Positions 26,498 to 34,304 of a DNA stretch of 41,491 nucleotides are shown here, piece by piece. Each line of letters opens with the position of its first letter. The first letter of the stretch is position 1. The DNA is from Acidobacteriota bacterium (GTDB lineage Bacteria > Acidobacteriota > Terriglobia > Bryobacterales > Bryobacteraceae): the NCBI GenBank assembly GCA_016213725.1, contig JACQZS010000064.1:1-41491 (forward strand), written 5' to 3'. A program made the translations under genes and the position numbers. Under the pieces are notes generated by a model. That model had not been told where the DNA came from. It did no database searches and saw nothing but the letters and a program-made list of their open reading frames with translations.

Positions 26498-26546
26498 AAC
26501 CGGCCCGGCCCAAGCCCAAACGGCTTCGGCCGGGCCGGTTTCTTTT
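26498..26546 (+). terminator. Rho-independent terminator after the Ig-repeat gene
   Basis: AACCGGCCCGGCC (26498-26510) and GGCCGGGCCGGTT (26528-26540) are perfect 13-bp complements with a 17-base loop, followed by TCTTTT. It lies 14 bases after the stop codon. On the minus strand the tail TTCTGTAT is weaker, so it may also help the convergent FG-GAP gene. Confidence 0.92.
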
Positions 26547-26559
26547 GCGGCGAGGTTCC

Positions 26560-27693
26560 TCAGCGGCCCGTCTGCAGCGTGTAGAGCTTCACGTTGCCCG
26601 TGGAGGCGCCGATGCACGCGATATCCGGCTTGCCATCCCCCGTGAAGTCGAGAATCTTACAGTCCGCCGCGGCGATGCCGCCATCGTCCAGCACGGTTCG
26701 CGTCCACTTCTTTCCGGTCGCATCGGCCGCCTTGTACAGGAACAGCTTGTAACCCTTGCCCCGGAAGCCGGCGACAATCTCGTCTTTCCCGTCGCCATCC
26801 ACATCGCCCATCGCCAGGGCGTGGCCGTTGATCATCGAATCCTCGATCACCGTCCTGTCCCAAGCCTTCCCGTTCTCCACGTAGACCACCACCTGGTTTC
26901 CATGCCACGGCTCGATCGTTGTGATCACCCGCTTCTTTCCCACTTTTCCCAACCTCACTTCGCTGGCGCCGCACTCCGGACACGGCCGCGGATCGCCCTT
27001 GCTCAACTCAGTGAACTTCCAGTTCCCCGGCCCGGGCGTGTAGAGCCGCAGGCCCTGGAAGCTGGCCGCCAGCAGGCTCTCACCCTTGCCCTTCCAGTGC
27101 ACCGGCTGAATCGCGTGCGCTACCCCGTGCAGGTCGTTGATGACTACCTCCCGCTTCCACTCGCCCGGGCGGTACATGAAAACCGGCGTGTCCTGATCGT
27201 ACAGCGGAGGCTGCGCCGTCGCTCCCACCAGCGGAGCGAGCAGCAGCATCTTCTTGCCATTGCCGGCCAGGTCGATCCAGCGGATGCGGTGGGCCGTCGG
27301 CGTCCGGTCGATCTCTTTCCCCGTCCATGGCTGACGCACGTCCGGCCCTGCTTTGTACAGCCACATGTCACCAATGCTCTTTGCCGGGTTCGACTCGAAA
27401 TGGAATGCAATTGCACATTCCGGGATCCGGTCTCCGTCCACGTCATAACACTCCAGATTGATCGGCCGCGCGATGTTGGCCGCCAGGATGTGCTTTTCCC
27501 ACTTCGGCGCTTCAAACCACGCCAGTTCGCTTCCGCGCTCGTCCAGGGCCACCAAATCCAGCTTGCCGTCGGCGTTCAGGTCGGCGGCTACCAACTGGTA
27601 GCCGGTATTCAGTCCCGCAGTCACGGTAGAATCTTTAAATTGGAGTTGCTGGGCCAGCAACGCCGCTGAGAAGAGAAACAACAGTCCACGCAT
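26560..27693 (-). CDS. Exported FG-GAP/VCBS repeat protein
   Basis: The 377-residue protein has a short signal peptide (about 1-15, ending near LLAQQ) and repeated calcium-loop motifs: DLNADGKLDLV (about 38-48), DVDGDRIPECA, DVDGDGKDEIV and DFTGDGKPDIA. These mark FG-GAP/VCBS beta-propeller blades, here probably a seven-bladed propeller. A CPEC pair (about residue 231) lies in one loop and might bind a metal or form a disulfide. The role outside the cytoplasm is unknown; propellers of this kind bind ligands or partner proteins. It is convergent with the Ig-repeat gene and divergent from the outer-membrane-like gene. Confidence 0.8.
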   Translation of the reverse strand: MRGLLFLFSAALLAQQLQFKDSTVTAGLNTGYQLVAADLNADGKLDLVALDERGSELAWFEAPKWEKHILAANIARPINLECYDVDGDRIPECAIAFHFESNPAKSIGDMWLYKAGPDVRQPWTGKEIDRTPTAHRIRWIDLAGNGKKMLLLAPLVGATAQPPLYDQDTPVFMYRPGEWKREVVINDLHGVAHAIQPVHWKGKGESLLAASFQGLRLYTPGPGNWKFTELSKGDPRPCPECGASEVRLGKVGKKRVITTIEPWHGNQVVVYVENGKAWDRTVIEDSMINGHALAMGDVDGDGKDEIVAGFRGKGYKLFLYKAADATGKKWTRTVLDDGGIAAADCKILDFTGDGKPDIACIGASTGNVKLYTLQTGR

Positions 27694-27785
27694 AGATAGA
27701 AGTTACTTCATCCAGCGGCGGCTGCGAAACCGGCAATGCACCAAAGACATCTCATGCTCTATCCGCCGGTGCGGAGAATCGATCA

Positions 27786-29237
27786 GTGTTGAAGATCAAA
27801 CTCAGGAAAGGCTGCGTTTGCTGCTGGCTGCTCGCCGGAGCGGCCGGCGCGGTCCGCGCCCAGAGCGCCGGGGAAGCCTCCGCCAGTACCGGGGACACCC
27901 CGGCCGCGAGCTACATCAAGCCGATCGAACCCGTTCGGCTCAGCCCCTGGTGGATCAAGCCGAACAGCAAGAAAGGCGTCGACTGGAAAGGCCTCGCCTG
28001 GCAATCCGGCATCTTCCTAAGCGCTCAGCATGCCTTCCGCCTCGCCACGGAGCCTGGCACCCGTGAGGAACTCAAGGGCAAGTTCTTCCCCGACTACGCC
28101 GACACCCTCGGCAGCTTGCACGGCTGGTCGGACGGCGACCCCTTCTACGTCAACTACGTAGGCCACCCCATGCAGGGTGCCGTCTCCGCCTACATCTGGA
28201 CCCACAACGACCGCGACTACATCGGCGTCCAGTTCGGCAAGAACTCCGAATACTGGAAAAGCCGCGCCCGGGCCGCGGCCTTCGCCTGGACCTACAGCGT
28301 TCTCTTCGAAATTGGCCCCGTCAGCGAAGCTACCATCGGCAACGTCCAGAAAGTCTATCCCCAACAGGGCTTTGTCGATCATGTCGTCACTCCTTTCCTC
28401 GGCATGGGCTGGATGTTCGCGGAAGACGCGTTGGACCGCTATGTGATTCAACGCTTCGAAGGCCGCTTTGAAAACCCAGTGGCGCGTGTGTTTGTGCGCG
28501 GTTTCCTCAACCCTTCCCGCTCCTGGGCAAACGTCATGCGCCTCAAGGTCCCCTGGGCCCGCGACGACCGCCCCGGCGCCTTCTCCCCGCTCCTCAAGCC
28601 CTATCTGGCCGACCAGCGCGCCGGCCGCATTCGCCAGCCCGAGATCGCCCGCAAGGAAATCGAAGGCGAGTTCGGCCTCTCCAAGTTCGAGATTTCGATG
28701 AACTTCCGGCCCTATTTCTGGCTCTCCAGCGCCACGAACGGCCCTTGCCTCGGAGGCAGCGGAGAGGGTGCGTTCCGGGTGGCCAACTCCTGGCAGTTCG
28801 TCGTCGACGCGGGCGGATGCAAACTCACCGGCTTGGACAAGAACATTTCGGGTGATGTCCTCACCTATGCCGCCGGCCCGCGCTGGTCTCCCCGCGGCAC
28901 CAACCGCTGGAACCCCTACGCTCACCTCCTGCTCGGCGGCATGCAGGTCCGCGAAGAGAAAGTGGATCCCATCCTTCGCGACCTCCTCACCGCCACCGCC
29001 GCCGCTGAAAAGCGCGACGCCGCCGCCGACTATGCCCGCTATGCCGAGGCCTGGGATGCCAACTCCTTCGCCATTACCGCCGGCACCGGACTCAACCTGC
29101 GCCTCCACCCGGCCTTTGCCCTCAAACTCGCCGACCTCGAATACCGCCGCGCCTGGCTGCCCGCCATCAACGGCCGCAACTACAACAACAGCCTGAGCTT
29201 CACCGTTGGCGCCACCCTTCGCATGGGTACCTGGTGA
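27786..29237 (+). CDS. Probable outer-membrane protein of unknown family
   Basis: The 483-residue protein has a signal peptide (about 8-25, ending VRAQ). A region with WIKPNSKKGVDWKGLAWQSG, YVNYVGHPMQGAVSAYIW and FLGMGWMFAEDALDRYV (about 55-225) resembles membrane-associated domains of the DUF3943 kind. The C-terminal 200 residues alternate polar and hydrophobic residues (FAITAGTGLNLRLHPAFAL, LSFTVGATLRMGTW) and end in an aromatic residue, as outer-membrane beta-barrels do. I cannot name the family with certainty. Start is GTG 27786 (or TTG 27789), with GGAG about ten bases upstream. A strong terminator follows the stop codon. Single-gene unit. Confidence 0.65.
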   Translation: MLKIKLRKGCVCCWLLAGAAGAVRAQSAGEASASTGDTPAASYIKPIEPVRLSPWWIKPNSKKGVDWKGLAWQSGIFLSAQHAFRLATEPGTREELKGKFFPDYADTLGSLHGWSDGDPFYVNYVGHPMQGAVSAYIWTHNDRDYIGVQFGKNSEYWKSRARAAAFAWTYSVLFEIGPVSEATIGNVQKVYPQQGFVDHVVTPFLGMGWMFAEDALDRYVIQRFEGRFENPVARVFVRGFLNPSRSWANVMRLKVPWARDDRPGAFSPLLKPYLADQRAGRIRQPEIARKEIEGEFGLSKFEISMNFRPYFWLSSATNGPCLGGSGEGAFRVANSWQFVVDAGGCKLTGLDKNISGDVLTYAAGPRWSPRGTNRWNPYAHLLLGGMQVREEKVDPILRDLLTATAAAEKRDAAADYARYAEAWDANSFAITAGTGLNLRLHPAFALKLADLEYRRAWLPAINGRNYNNSLSFTVGATLRMGTW

Positions 29238-29256
29238 GCCGGGCCCAGAAATAGAA

Positions 29257-29290
29257 AAGGCCGCCGGACCCGCAAGTCCGGCGGCCTTCT
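29257..29290. terminator. Bidirectional Rho-independent terminator
   Basis: AAGGCCGCCGGAC (29257-29269) and GTCCGGCGGCCTT (29276-29288) are perfect 13-bp complements around a six-base loop. The plus strand continues CTTCCGTT, and the minus strand continues TTCTATTTCT. It serves the convergent genes ending at 29237 and 29300. Confidence 0.92.
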
Positions 29291-29299
29291 TCCGTTCCG

Positions 29300-30283
29300 T
29301 TACTCTTTGCCGCTCTTCACGACAACTTCCTGCGTGTGCATGCCGTTGCTCATCACATGCTTCACGTTCACGTCTTCCATCTTGTAGTCTGCCGGAACTT
29401 CGAACAGCGATTTCGGCTGGTCGGCCCGCACGATGCCAGTCACCCGGTAGGTGGTCTCACCGGAGCGTGGATCGGTCTGCTTCCTCAGCAGGTCGAATCC
29501 CAGGTCCGGCGAGGTCCAGCGCTCGATCACAGTCTTGATCTCCCGTTCATTGCCGATCTTGCCGGCGGGAATCGTGATCGTCTGCCGGGTGCCGTTGCAC
29601 ACGACGCCTTCGATCGTCTGCTGGCCAAGGTTCTCCTTCTGCACGTTCGAATCGGCCGCCATCGGGCCCCCTCCATGCCGCTCGAACACCATCATCGCCG
29701 GCCCCCCCGCCTCGGCCGTGGCCTGCGTAATCGCACCGCCTTCCCCGCGGATCACTACATTGCGCTCCACGTTCACGGTCTTGCCGTCCGGCGAGTGCGT
29801 CACCGTGTTTGTCACCTGCCCCGGACCCGCCGGCATCACCAGTTTCGTGGCCGTCTTTTCCTTGTTGTTCAGCGTGTAGTGCACCTTCGCCACCGGATCG
29901 TTGATGAAGGTCATCGAAAACTCGCCGCCCGCCGGAGTCCACATGGCCGTGCCCGGAAACGTGTTCTCCATCCGCGTGCGTCCCTCCGCGTCCCGATACA
30001 TCTTGCTGCTGTTCTTATGCACAATCCGGTTGCCGTCCTGCAGCACCTGCACGGACTCCGTGGTCGCCTCGGCGGCATAGGGCGCACCCTTCACCGCCTG
30101 CGCGCCAAACCGCTCCACCTGCATGCCCGGACCACCCGAGAAGAACATCGCATCACCGGCCGGGCCGGCCATGGCCGTTCCGGCGCCGTCCAGGCGGATA
30201 TTGAAGGTCCTGACTTCCTTCTTCTCCTGCGCAAGGGCCACCACACCGGCGGCCAGCGCCAAACACAAGGCAAATCTGTTCAT
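29300..30283 (-). CDS. Secreted protein of unknown function in the ECF sigma operon
   Basis: The 327-residue protein has a signal peptide (MNRFALCLALAAGVVALAQ). A segment with YAAEATTESVQVLQDGNRIV and SKMYRDAEGRTRMEN follows; I have seen its like only in acidobacterial hypothetical proteins. No cysteine pair, membrane segment or catalytic motif is evident apart from a single Cys near residue 235. ATG 30283 is chosen because AAGGAGAG lies just upstream and the signal peptide then begins the protein. It is third in a minus-strand operon behind an ECF sigma factor and a membrane anti-sigma candidate, 43 bases after the latter. It may be the regulon's target or a sensor. Confidence 0.7.
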   Translation of the reverse strand: MNRFALCLALAAGVVALAQEKKEVRTFNIRLDGAGTAMAGPAGDAMFFSGGPGMQVERFGAQAVKGAPYAAEATTESVQVLQDGNRIVHKNSSKMYRDAEGRTRMENTFPGTAMWTPAGGEFSMTFINDPVAKVHYTLNNKEKTATKLVMPAGPGQVTNTVTHSPDGKTVNVERNVVIRGEGGAITQATAEAGGPAMMVFERHGGGPMAADSNVQKENLGQQTIEGVVCNGTRQTITIPAGKIGNEREIKTVIERWTSPDLGFDLLRKQTDPRSGETTYRVTGIVRADQPKSLFEVPADYKMEDVNVKHVMSNGMHTQEVVVKSGKE

Positions 30284-30326
30284 CGAAACTCTCCTTCGTG
30301 AATTTGATCTGTGAACCGGAATCCCC

Positions 30327-30875
30327 TCAGCGCACAAAACGGATGGCGCGAACCATGCCGTCGTCGCCGATGAAAAGCTGCGCGGGTACCGTCTCCGTCC
30401 CGCGAATTACTCCAAACTGGGCCGCTGTGGCCGCTGGCACGGTCACCGGAACCACGTGTCCCTTCTCCGCCAGAGGCGCAGCGTTGTAAAAGAACCACGG
30501 TGTCGCCGCCGGAGCGGTCCGCGCCGGAGCGGACCTCACCAGCCTGGCGCGCGGCGTACCCGCCGCAGCGGGCGCCGGTACCTCCGTCACCGCTTCCGCT
30601 ACCGGAGCAACTGCCGGCGCTGGCGCCGTCACCGCCGCCGATTGCGGCTCCGCGCTGGGTTCAGCCGGGTGGCTGCGCCCTATCCAAACTCCCATCACCA
30701 GCGCCGCGGCCGCCGCCAGCCCGATCGGCAACATCGCCGCCATTCGACGCCGCCTGGCCCGCGACCGCATCTCCGACTGTACTTTGGCTCGAACTCGCTC
30801 TGGCGCCCCTGCGCCGGCGTTCTCCGCCGCCAGCGCTCGCAGCGCGTTTCCGAGTACTGAATTCTCTTCACTCAT
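30327..30875 (-). CDS. Single-pass membrane protein, anti-sigma factor candidate
   Basis: The 182-residue protein has a short cytoplasmic head (MSEENSVLGNALRALAAENA...), a basic stretch RSRARRRR (about 37-44), one membrane segment (about 46-66), an Ala/Pro/Val-rich periplasmic linker and a small C-terminal part (PAQLFIGDDGMVRAIRFVR). There is no zinc-binding HxxxCxxC motif. The size, topology and position directly after an ECF sigma gene make an anti-sigma factor the natural reading, though no named anti-sigma domain is visible. ATG 30875 overlaps the sigma stop codon as ATGA, so translation is coupled. Confidence 0.6.
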   Translation of the reverse strand: MSEENSVLGNALRALAAENAGAGAPERVRAKVQSEMRSRARRRRMAAMLPIGLAAAAALVMGVWIGRSHPAEPSAEPQSAAVTAPAPAVAPVAEAVTEVPAPAAAGTPRARLVRSAPARTAPAATPWFFYNAAPLAEKGHVVPVTVPAATAAQFGVIRGTETVPAQLFIGDDGMVRAIRFVR

Positions 30876-31429
30876 GCGCGGCAACTTTCCTGGCTCAATC
30901 TCGTCAATAACAGGGCTCGGGCCCGATGGAGGCGCGATCGCACCGTCCCTACGGCCAACCCCAACATCTCCGCAACTTCCGCGTACGGCATCTCTTCCAT
31001 CTCGCAGAGCGCCACGATTTCCCGATAGTGCGCCGGCAACCCGGCCAGCGCCGACCGCACCCTCTCAACCTGCTCGGCCTGCGTCAGCCCCTCCAGCGGA
31101 TCCGTCTCCGGCGCCGCTGTCTCCTCCTCCAGCTCTACGCCGGAAGTGCTCGCTCCCAGCTGCCGGAATGTGTGGTTCCGCGCCATCCCATACAGGTACG
31201 AGGACAGCGATCCACAGCCTGGATCGAACCCTTTGGCCCCTCGGATCAGGGCCAGAAAGACCTCCTGCACCACGTCCTCGGCGATCTCCGGAGACCCCGA
31301 TACTCGCAACGCATATCGATACACCGGCCCCTGATGACGCGAGTAGACCTTGTCGAAGGCGTTCTCATCCCCCGACTCGATCCGCCGCAACAAGGCCGCT
31401 TCGTCAAAACTGGAAACTGCCGTCAGCAA
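30872..31429 (-). CDS. ECF-type RNA polymerase sigma factor
   Basis: The protein has region 2 (ENAFDKVYSRHQGPVYRYAL, SPEIAEDVVQEVFLALIRGA, SLSSYLYGMARNHTFR) and region 4 (LPAHYREIVALCEMEEMPYA, EMLGLAVGTVRSRLHRARAL). It is 185 residues from TTG 31429, which has GGAG five bases upstream; a longer form from TTG 31507 would add an arginine-rich, non-conserved head. It is followed by a membrane anti-sigma candidate (ATGA overlap) and a secreted protein. A GGAAC-N15-CGTC pair upstream suggests that it transcribes its own operon. It is divergent from the TrmJ-like gene. Confidence 0.9.
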   Translation of the reverse strand: MLTAVSSFDEAALLRRIESGDENAFDKVYSRHQGPVYRYALRVSGSPEIAEDVVQEVFLALIRGAKGFDPGCGSLSSYLYGMARNHTFRQLGASTSGVELEEETAAPETDPLEGLTQAEQVERVRSALAGLPAHYREIVALCEMEEMPYAEVAEMLGLAVGTVRSRLHRARALLLTRLSQESCRA

Positions 31430-31448
31430 CTGGTCTCCACTCCGAATT

Positions 31449-31472
31449 GACGCACAGCCGCCCAAAAGTTCC
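31449..31472 (-). promoter_or_regulatory. Candidate self-type ECF promoter
   Basis: Read on the minus strand, GGAAC (31472-31468) and CGTC (31452-31449) are 15 bases apart. This is close to the GGAAC-N16-CGTC pattern of many ECF sigma factors. The transcript would begin about ten bases before TTG 31429. The spacer is one base shorter than typical. Confidence 0.4.
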
Positions 31473-31512
31473 AAATTCTTTCTGCGTCCCCGTCTGCCCC
31501 TCCCCAACTCCG

Positions 31513-31518
31513 TATGAT
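31513..31518 (+). promoter_or_regulatory. -10-like box before the TrmJ-like gene
   Basis: TATGAT ends nine bases before the ATG, and GAGG lies between them. The transcript would have almost no leader. No -35 is seen. Confidence 0.35.
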
Positions 31519-31527
31519 GAAGAGGAC

Positions 31528-32256
31528 ATGAACCTCGAGCGGAACGCGCGGCTCAAAGTGGTCCTCATCGACACGCGCAACCCTCTCAACATCGGCGCCG
31601 CGGCCCGCGCCATGAGCAACTTCGGCTTCTTTGAGCTTCGCCTGGTCAGCCCCTACGATGTCGCCTTCCGCGAGGCCGTCTCCGCGGTCGGCGCCGCCGA
31701 TGTAGTCAAGAGCGCCGCCGTCTACCCCGACGTCGCCTCCGCTGTCCGGGATTGCAGTCTGGTTGTCGGCGCCACCGGCCTCGGGCACCGCCAAATGCAG
31801 CACCCCCTGCACCGCCTCGAAAAGGCCGGACGCCTCATTCGCCGCCACCTGGAATCCGCCAATGCCGCCCTGCTCTTCGGCAGCGAGAAGTTCGGCCTCT
31901 CAAACAGTGATGTCGCCCACTGCCATTGGCTTGCCCATATCCCCACCCGCCCGGACCACGACTCCATGAACCTGGCCCAGGCCGTCGCCGTCTGCCTCTA
32001 CGAACTCATCCGCCATCCTTCCGCCGCCCGCCGGCTCCCCGAGCCCGCCGAAGCCGCCACGGGGGAAGAGGTTCAGCGCTTCACCCAGTTGCTGGAGGAC
32101 CTCCTCCAAGTCAGCGGCTACACGGACTATGACTTGGCAAAGAACGGTTCCGATAAGACCCACCGCCTGGTCCGCCGCCTCCACCTCCGCGCCCGGGACG
32201 CCTCCGTGTGGACCGGCATGCTCCGCCAAATTCTCTGGAAGATTAGAAATCCCTGA
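31528..32256 (+). CDS. TrmH/SpoU-family RNA methyltransferase (TrmJ-like)
   Basis: The 242-residue protein has the SPOUT motifs of the TrmJ group. NPLNIGAAARAMSNFGF (about 18-34) is motif 1, LLFGSEKFGLSN (about 113-124) motif 2, and HIPTRPDHDSMNLAQAVAVC (about 134-153) motif 3, which together form the trefoil-knot SAM site. TrmJ 2'-O-methylates position 32 of the tRNA anticodon loop. A helical C-terminal tail is present. The ATG at 31528 starts directly before the domain; the long open frame upstream is antisense to the sigma operon and not part of it. Exact RNA target is inferred from the family only. Confidence 0.87.
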   Translation: MNLERNARLKVVLIDTRNPLNIGAAARAMSNFGFFELRLVSPYDVAFREAVSAVGAADVVKSAAVYPDVASAVRDCSLVVGATGLGHRQMQHPLHRLEKAGRLIRRHLESANAALLFGSEKFGLSNSDVAHCHWLAHIPTRPDHDSMNLAQAVAVCLYELIRHPSAARRLPEPAEAATGEEVQRFTQLLEDLLQVSGYTDYDLAKNGSDKTHRLVRRLHLRARDASVWTGMLRQILWKIRNP

Positions 32257-32273
32257 TCCGCCCCGGCAGCGCT

Positions 32274-32294
32274 CCCGGCGCCGGGTGTTATTCT
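32274..32294 (+). promoter_or_regulatory. Palindrome and extended -10 before the HMA-like gene
   Basis: The perfect 12-bp palindrome CCCGGCGCCGGG (32274-32285) directly abuts TG-T-TATTCT (32286-32294), an extended -10 that ends ten bases before ATG 32305. The palindrome lies where a repressor would overlap polymerase. It has no T-rich tail to act as a terminator. Confidence 0.4.
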
Positions 32295-32304
32295 GGCAAT
32301 TGCC

Positions 32305-32520
32305 ATGACAAAGGTCCAAGCAAAGTACCACTTCACCAAGCCGTTTGAGGAGGGTTGGACCGCCGCCATCGAGCGCCTGCACTCGGTCTACGGCCTCCAG
32401 GCCGTGCAACTCGCCCCGGACCTCCAGCACCTCACAGTCCTCTACGACGCGTCCCGCCTGAAGCTGACCGACGTCGAACGCCAACTCCGGGTGGCCGGCC
32501 TCCCACTAGAGCGGGCCTGA
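32305..32520 (+). CDS. Small HMA-like protein without metal ligands
   Basis: The 71-residue protein has the beta-alpha-beta-beta-alpha pattern of heavy-metal-associated domains. An IERLHSVYGLQAVQL helix-strand is followed by TVLYDASRLKLTDVERQLRVAG, but the GMxCxxC metal loop is replaced by HFTKPFEEGW and there is no cysteine at all. If it folds as HMA it cannot bind copper in the usual way, so a protein-interaction or regulatory role is possible. It begins behind an extended -10 and is followed by the MscS-type gene after 18 bases, probably on one transcript. Fold assignment is by pattern only. Confidence 0.6.
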   Translation: MTKVQAKYHFTKPFEEGWTAAIERLHSVYGLQAVQLAPDLQHLTVLYDASRLKLTDVERQLRVAGLPLERA

Positions 32521-32538
32521 CCGTTGCCTTCTGCCAAC

Positions 32539-33651
32539 ATGAAACAGTTCGCTGATTTTCTCCGGTTCTGGGGCGAGTGGCATGGAACCGGACGCTTCCT
32601 CGCGGTTCTGGCGGTTGCCATCTTTGTCCTCGGAGTCCTGCGATTGCTGCTGCTGCGCGGCATGAAAAAGGCGGCCCAGCAGACTGAAACCGTGGTGGAT
32701 GACGACATCGTCTTCTCGCTTCGCGGTCCGGCGCGCCTCTGGGTGATTCTGGGTGGGTTGATCGTGGCGGTCAGGACGCTCGATGAACGTGACATCCCCA
32801 AGTCCGTCTCCGTGATCCTGGCCGACATCATGGCCATCCTCTTCCTGATCTCGGTCACCATGGTTGCCTCGCGCGTCACCATCATCTTCCTGCGGCACAA
32901 GATGGCGACCTCCGGCGGTAGCCAGCGGATCACCACGCTCACTACCACCATGATCCGGATCCTCTGGGCCATTCCCGGCTTCCTGGTCGTCCTGCGGTTG
33001 TTCGAAGTCTCGCTCGCCCCAGCCCTTACCGCCCTCGGCGTCGGCGGCCTCGCCGTCAGCCTGGCCCTCAAAGATACCCTGGCCAACGTCTTCTCCGGGT
33101 TCTACATCAGCATGGCCGGGAATATCCACAAGGGCGACTACATCAAGCTGGACAGCGGCCAGGAGGGCTTCGTCGAGGATGTCAAATGGCGCATCACCAG
33201 CCTGCGCACCCTCCAGAACAACCTCGTCGTCATCCCGAATTCCAAGCTGAGCGAAGCGCTGGTTACGAATTACTCCTACCCCGATAAACGCATGGCGCTG
33301 CCCATCCAGATCGGCGTTGAGTACGGCAGCGATCTGCTCAAGGTCGAGGCCGCGCTGCTCTCTGTCGCCCAGGCATCTGCCGGCCAGGTCGAAGGGCTGC
33401 TCGCCGATCCGCCCCCCGTCGTCCGTTTCAACCCCGGCTTTGGCGACTCCTCGCTCAACCTCACACTCGTCGTTCAGATAGCGGAATTCCCCCAACAGTT
33501 CGCCGTAATGGATGAACTCCGCCGCCGCATCCTCCTCCGCTTCCGGGAAGAGGGCATCGGTATTCCGTTCCCCGTCCGCACGCTTGACCTCGCGCCAGGG
33601 TCACTCAAGCGTGCCCTTGAAGACACCCCGCCCTCGAGTTCTGGCCGCTGA
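32539..33651 (+). CDS. MscS-family mechanosensitive channel
   Basis: The 370-residue protein has four to five membrane segments (about 17-36, 65-81, 92-112, 140-160 and the pore helix). The pore and beta-domain signature is LTALGVGGLAVSLALKDTLA (about 166-185), followed by NVFSGFYISMAGNIHKGDYI and VKWRITSLRTLQNNLVVIPN, classical for MscS. Such channels open when membrane tension rises on osmotic downshock. ATG 32539 is chosen over TTG 32524; neither has a clear ribosome-binding site. It converges on the LEA-like gene with 18 bases between stops. Confidence 0.92.
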   Translation: MKQFADFLRFWGEWHGTGRFLAVLAVAIFVLGVLRLLLLRGMKKAAQQTETVVDDDIVFSLRGPARLWVILGGLIVAVRTLDERDIPKSVSVILADIMAILFLISVTMVASRVTIIFLRHKMATSGGSQRITTLTTTMIRILWAIPGFLVVLRLFEVSLAPALTALGVGGLAVSLALKDTLANVFSGFYISMAGNIHKGDYIKLDSGQEGFVEDVKWRITSLRTLQNNLVVIPNSKLSEALVTNYSYPDKRMALPIQIGVEYGSDLLKVEAALLSVAQASAGQVEGLLADPPPVVRFNPGFGDSSLNLTLVVQIAEFPQQFAVMDELRRRILLRFREEGIGIPFPVRTLDLAPGSLKRALEDTPPSSSGR

Positions 33652-33669
33652 ATCGAACCGGCGGGAGTC

Positions 33670-34260
33670 CTATTTCTTGACTGAGTCGCCGGTCTTGGAG
33701 ATTGCCGAGCCGGTCTTGTCCAAACCCGTCCCAACACCCTTTTGCACGGCTTTGCCTGCATCCTTGCTCGCGTCCACCGTGGCGTTGGTCGCCTTCTTCG
33801 TCCCCGAAGCCGTCGCCTTGGCCGCGTCCGTTGTCGCATCCGCCGTCACCGCCCCGGCTTTCTTCGTGCCTTCCACCGTGGCGTGCGTCGCCTTCTTCGT
33901 CCCCGAAGCCGTCGCCTTGGCCGCATCCTTGGTGATATCCGCCGTCGCCGCCCCGGCTTTCTTCGTGCCTTCTACCGTCGCGTGCGTCGCCTTCTTCGCG
34001 CCGGAAGCTGTGGCCTTGGCCGCATCCGTAGTCACATCCGCCGTCGCCGCACCCGCCTTCTTCGTGCCTTCCACGGTTGCCGATCCGGCCTTCTTGGTCG
34101 CATCGACAGTGGCGGAAGTCGCTTTTGTCGTGGCATCCGAAGTGGCGTGAGCCGCCTTCGTGAAGACGTTCTCTTTTTCCTTTGCCGGCTTGGTGTCTTG
34201 AGCCACACTCAGCCCCCCGGCCATCAAGGCGGCAAAAACAAAGAGTGCCAGTTTTGTCAT
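33670..34260 (-). CDS. Exported LEA-like repeat protein
   Basis: The 196-residue protein has a signal peptide (MTKLALFVFAALMAGGLSVAQ). The remainder is low-complexity and very rich in Ala, Thr and Lys, built of 11-residue periods such as ATVEGTKKAGA and DAAKATASGTK. Three full 33-residue units (61-93, 94-126, 127-159) are nearly identical. The composition and 11-mer period resemble group-3 late-embryogenesis-abundant proteins, which form amphipathic helices on drying and protect membranes or proteins. The signal peptide would place it in the periplasm. A histone H1-like reading is less likely because of that signal. It lies convergent to the osmotic channel gene. Confidence 0.72.
   Translation of the reverse strand: MTKLALFVFAALMAGGLSVAQDTKPAKEKENVFTKAAHATSDATTKATSATVDATKKAGSATVEGTKKAGAATADVTTDAAKATASGAKKATHATVEGTKKAGAATADITKDAAKATASGTKKATHATVEGTKKAGAVTADATTDAAKATASGTKKATNATVDASKDAGKAVQKGVGTGLDKTGSAISKTGDSVKK
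33784..34080 (-). repeat. Three tandem 99-bp repeats in the LEA-like gene
   Basis: Each unit encodes 33 residues (three 11-mers), and neighbouring units differ at only a few codons. At DNA level they are close enough for slippage or recombination. Shorter degenerate 11-mer periods flank both ends. Confidence 0.85.
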
Positions 34261-34304
34261 AGCTATATCGTGCCTCAGGCCCTGCGCCTTTGCAAGTTCG
34301 TGGT

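Noticed and set aside
30784-31527. In-frame extension of the TrmJ-like gene by 248 codons
   Set aside because: The extension is antisense to the ECF sigma and anti-sigma genes, is Pro/Ser/Ala-rich, and lies outside the SPOUT domain.
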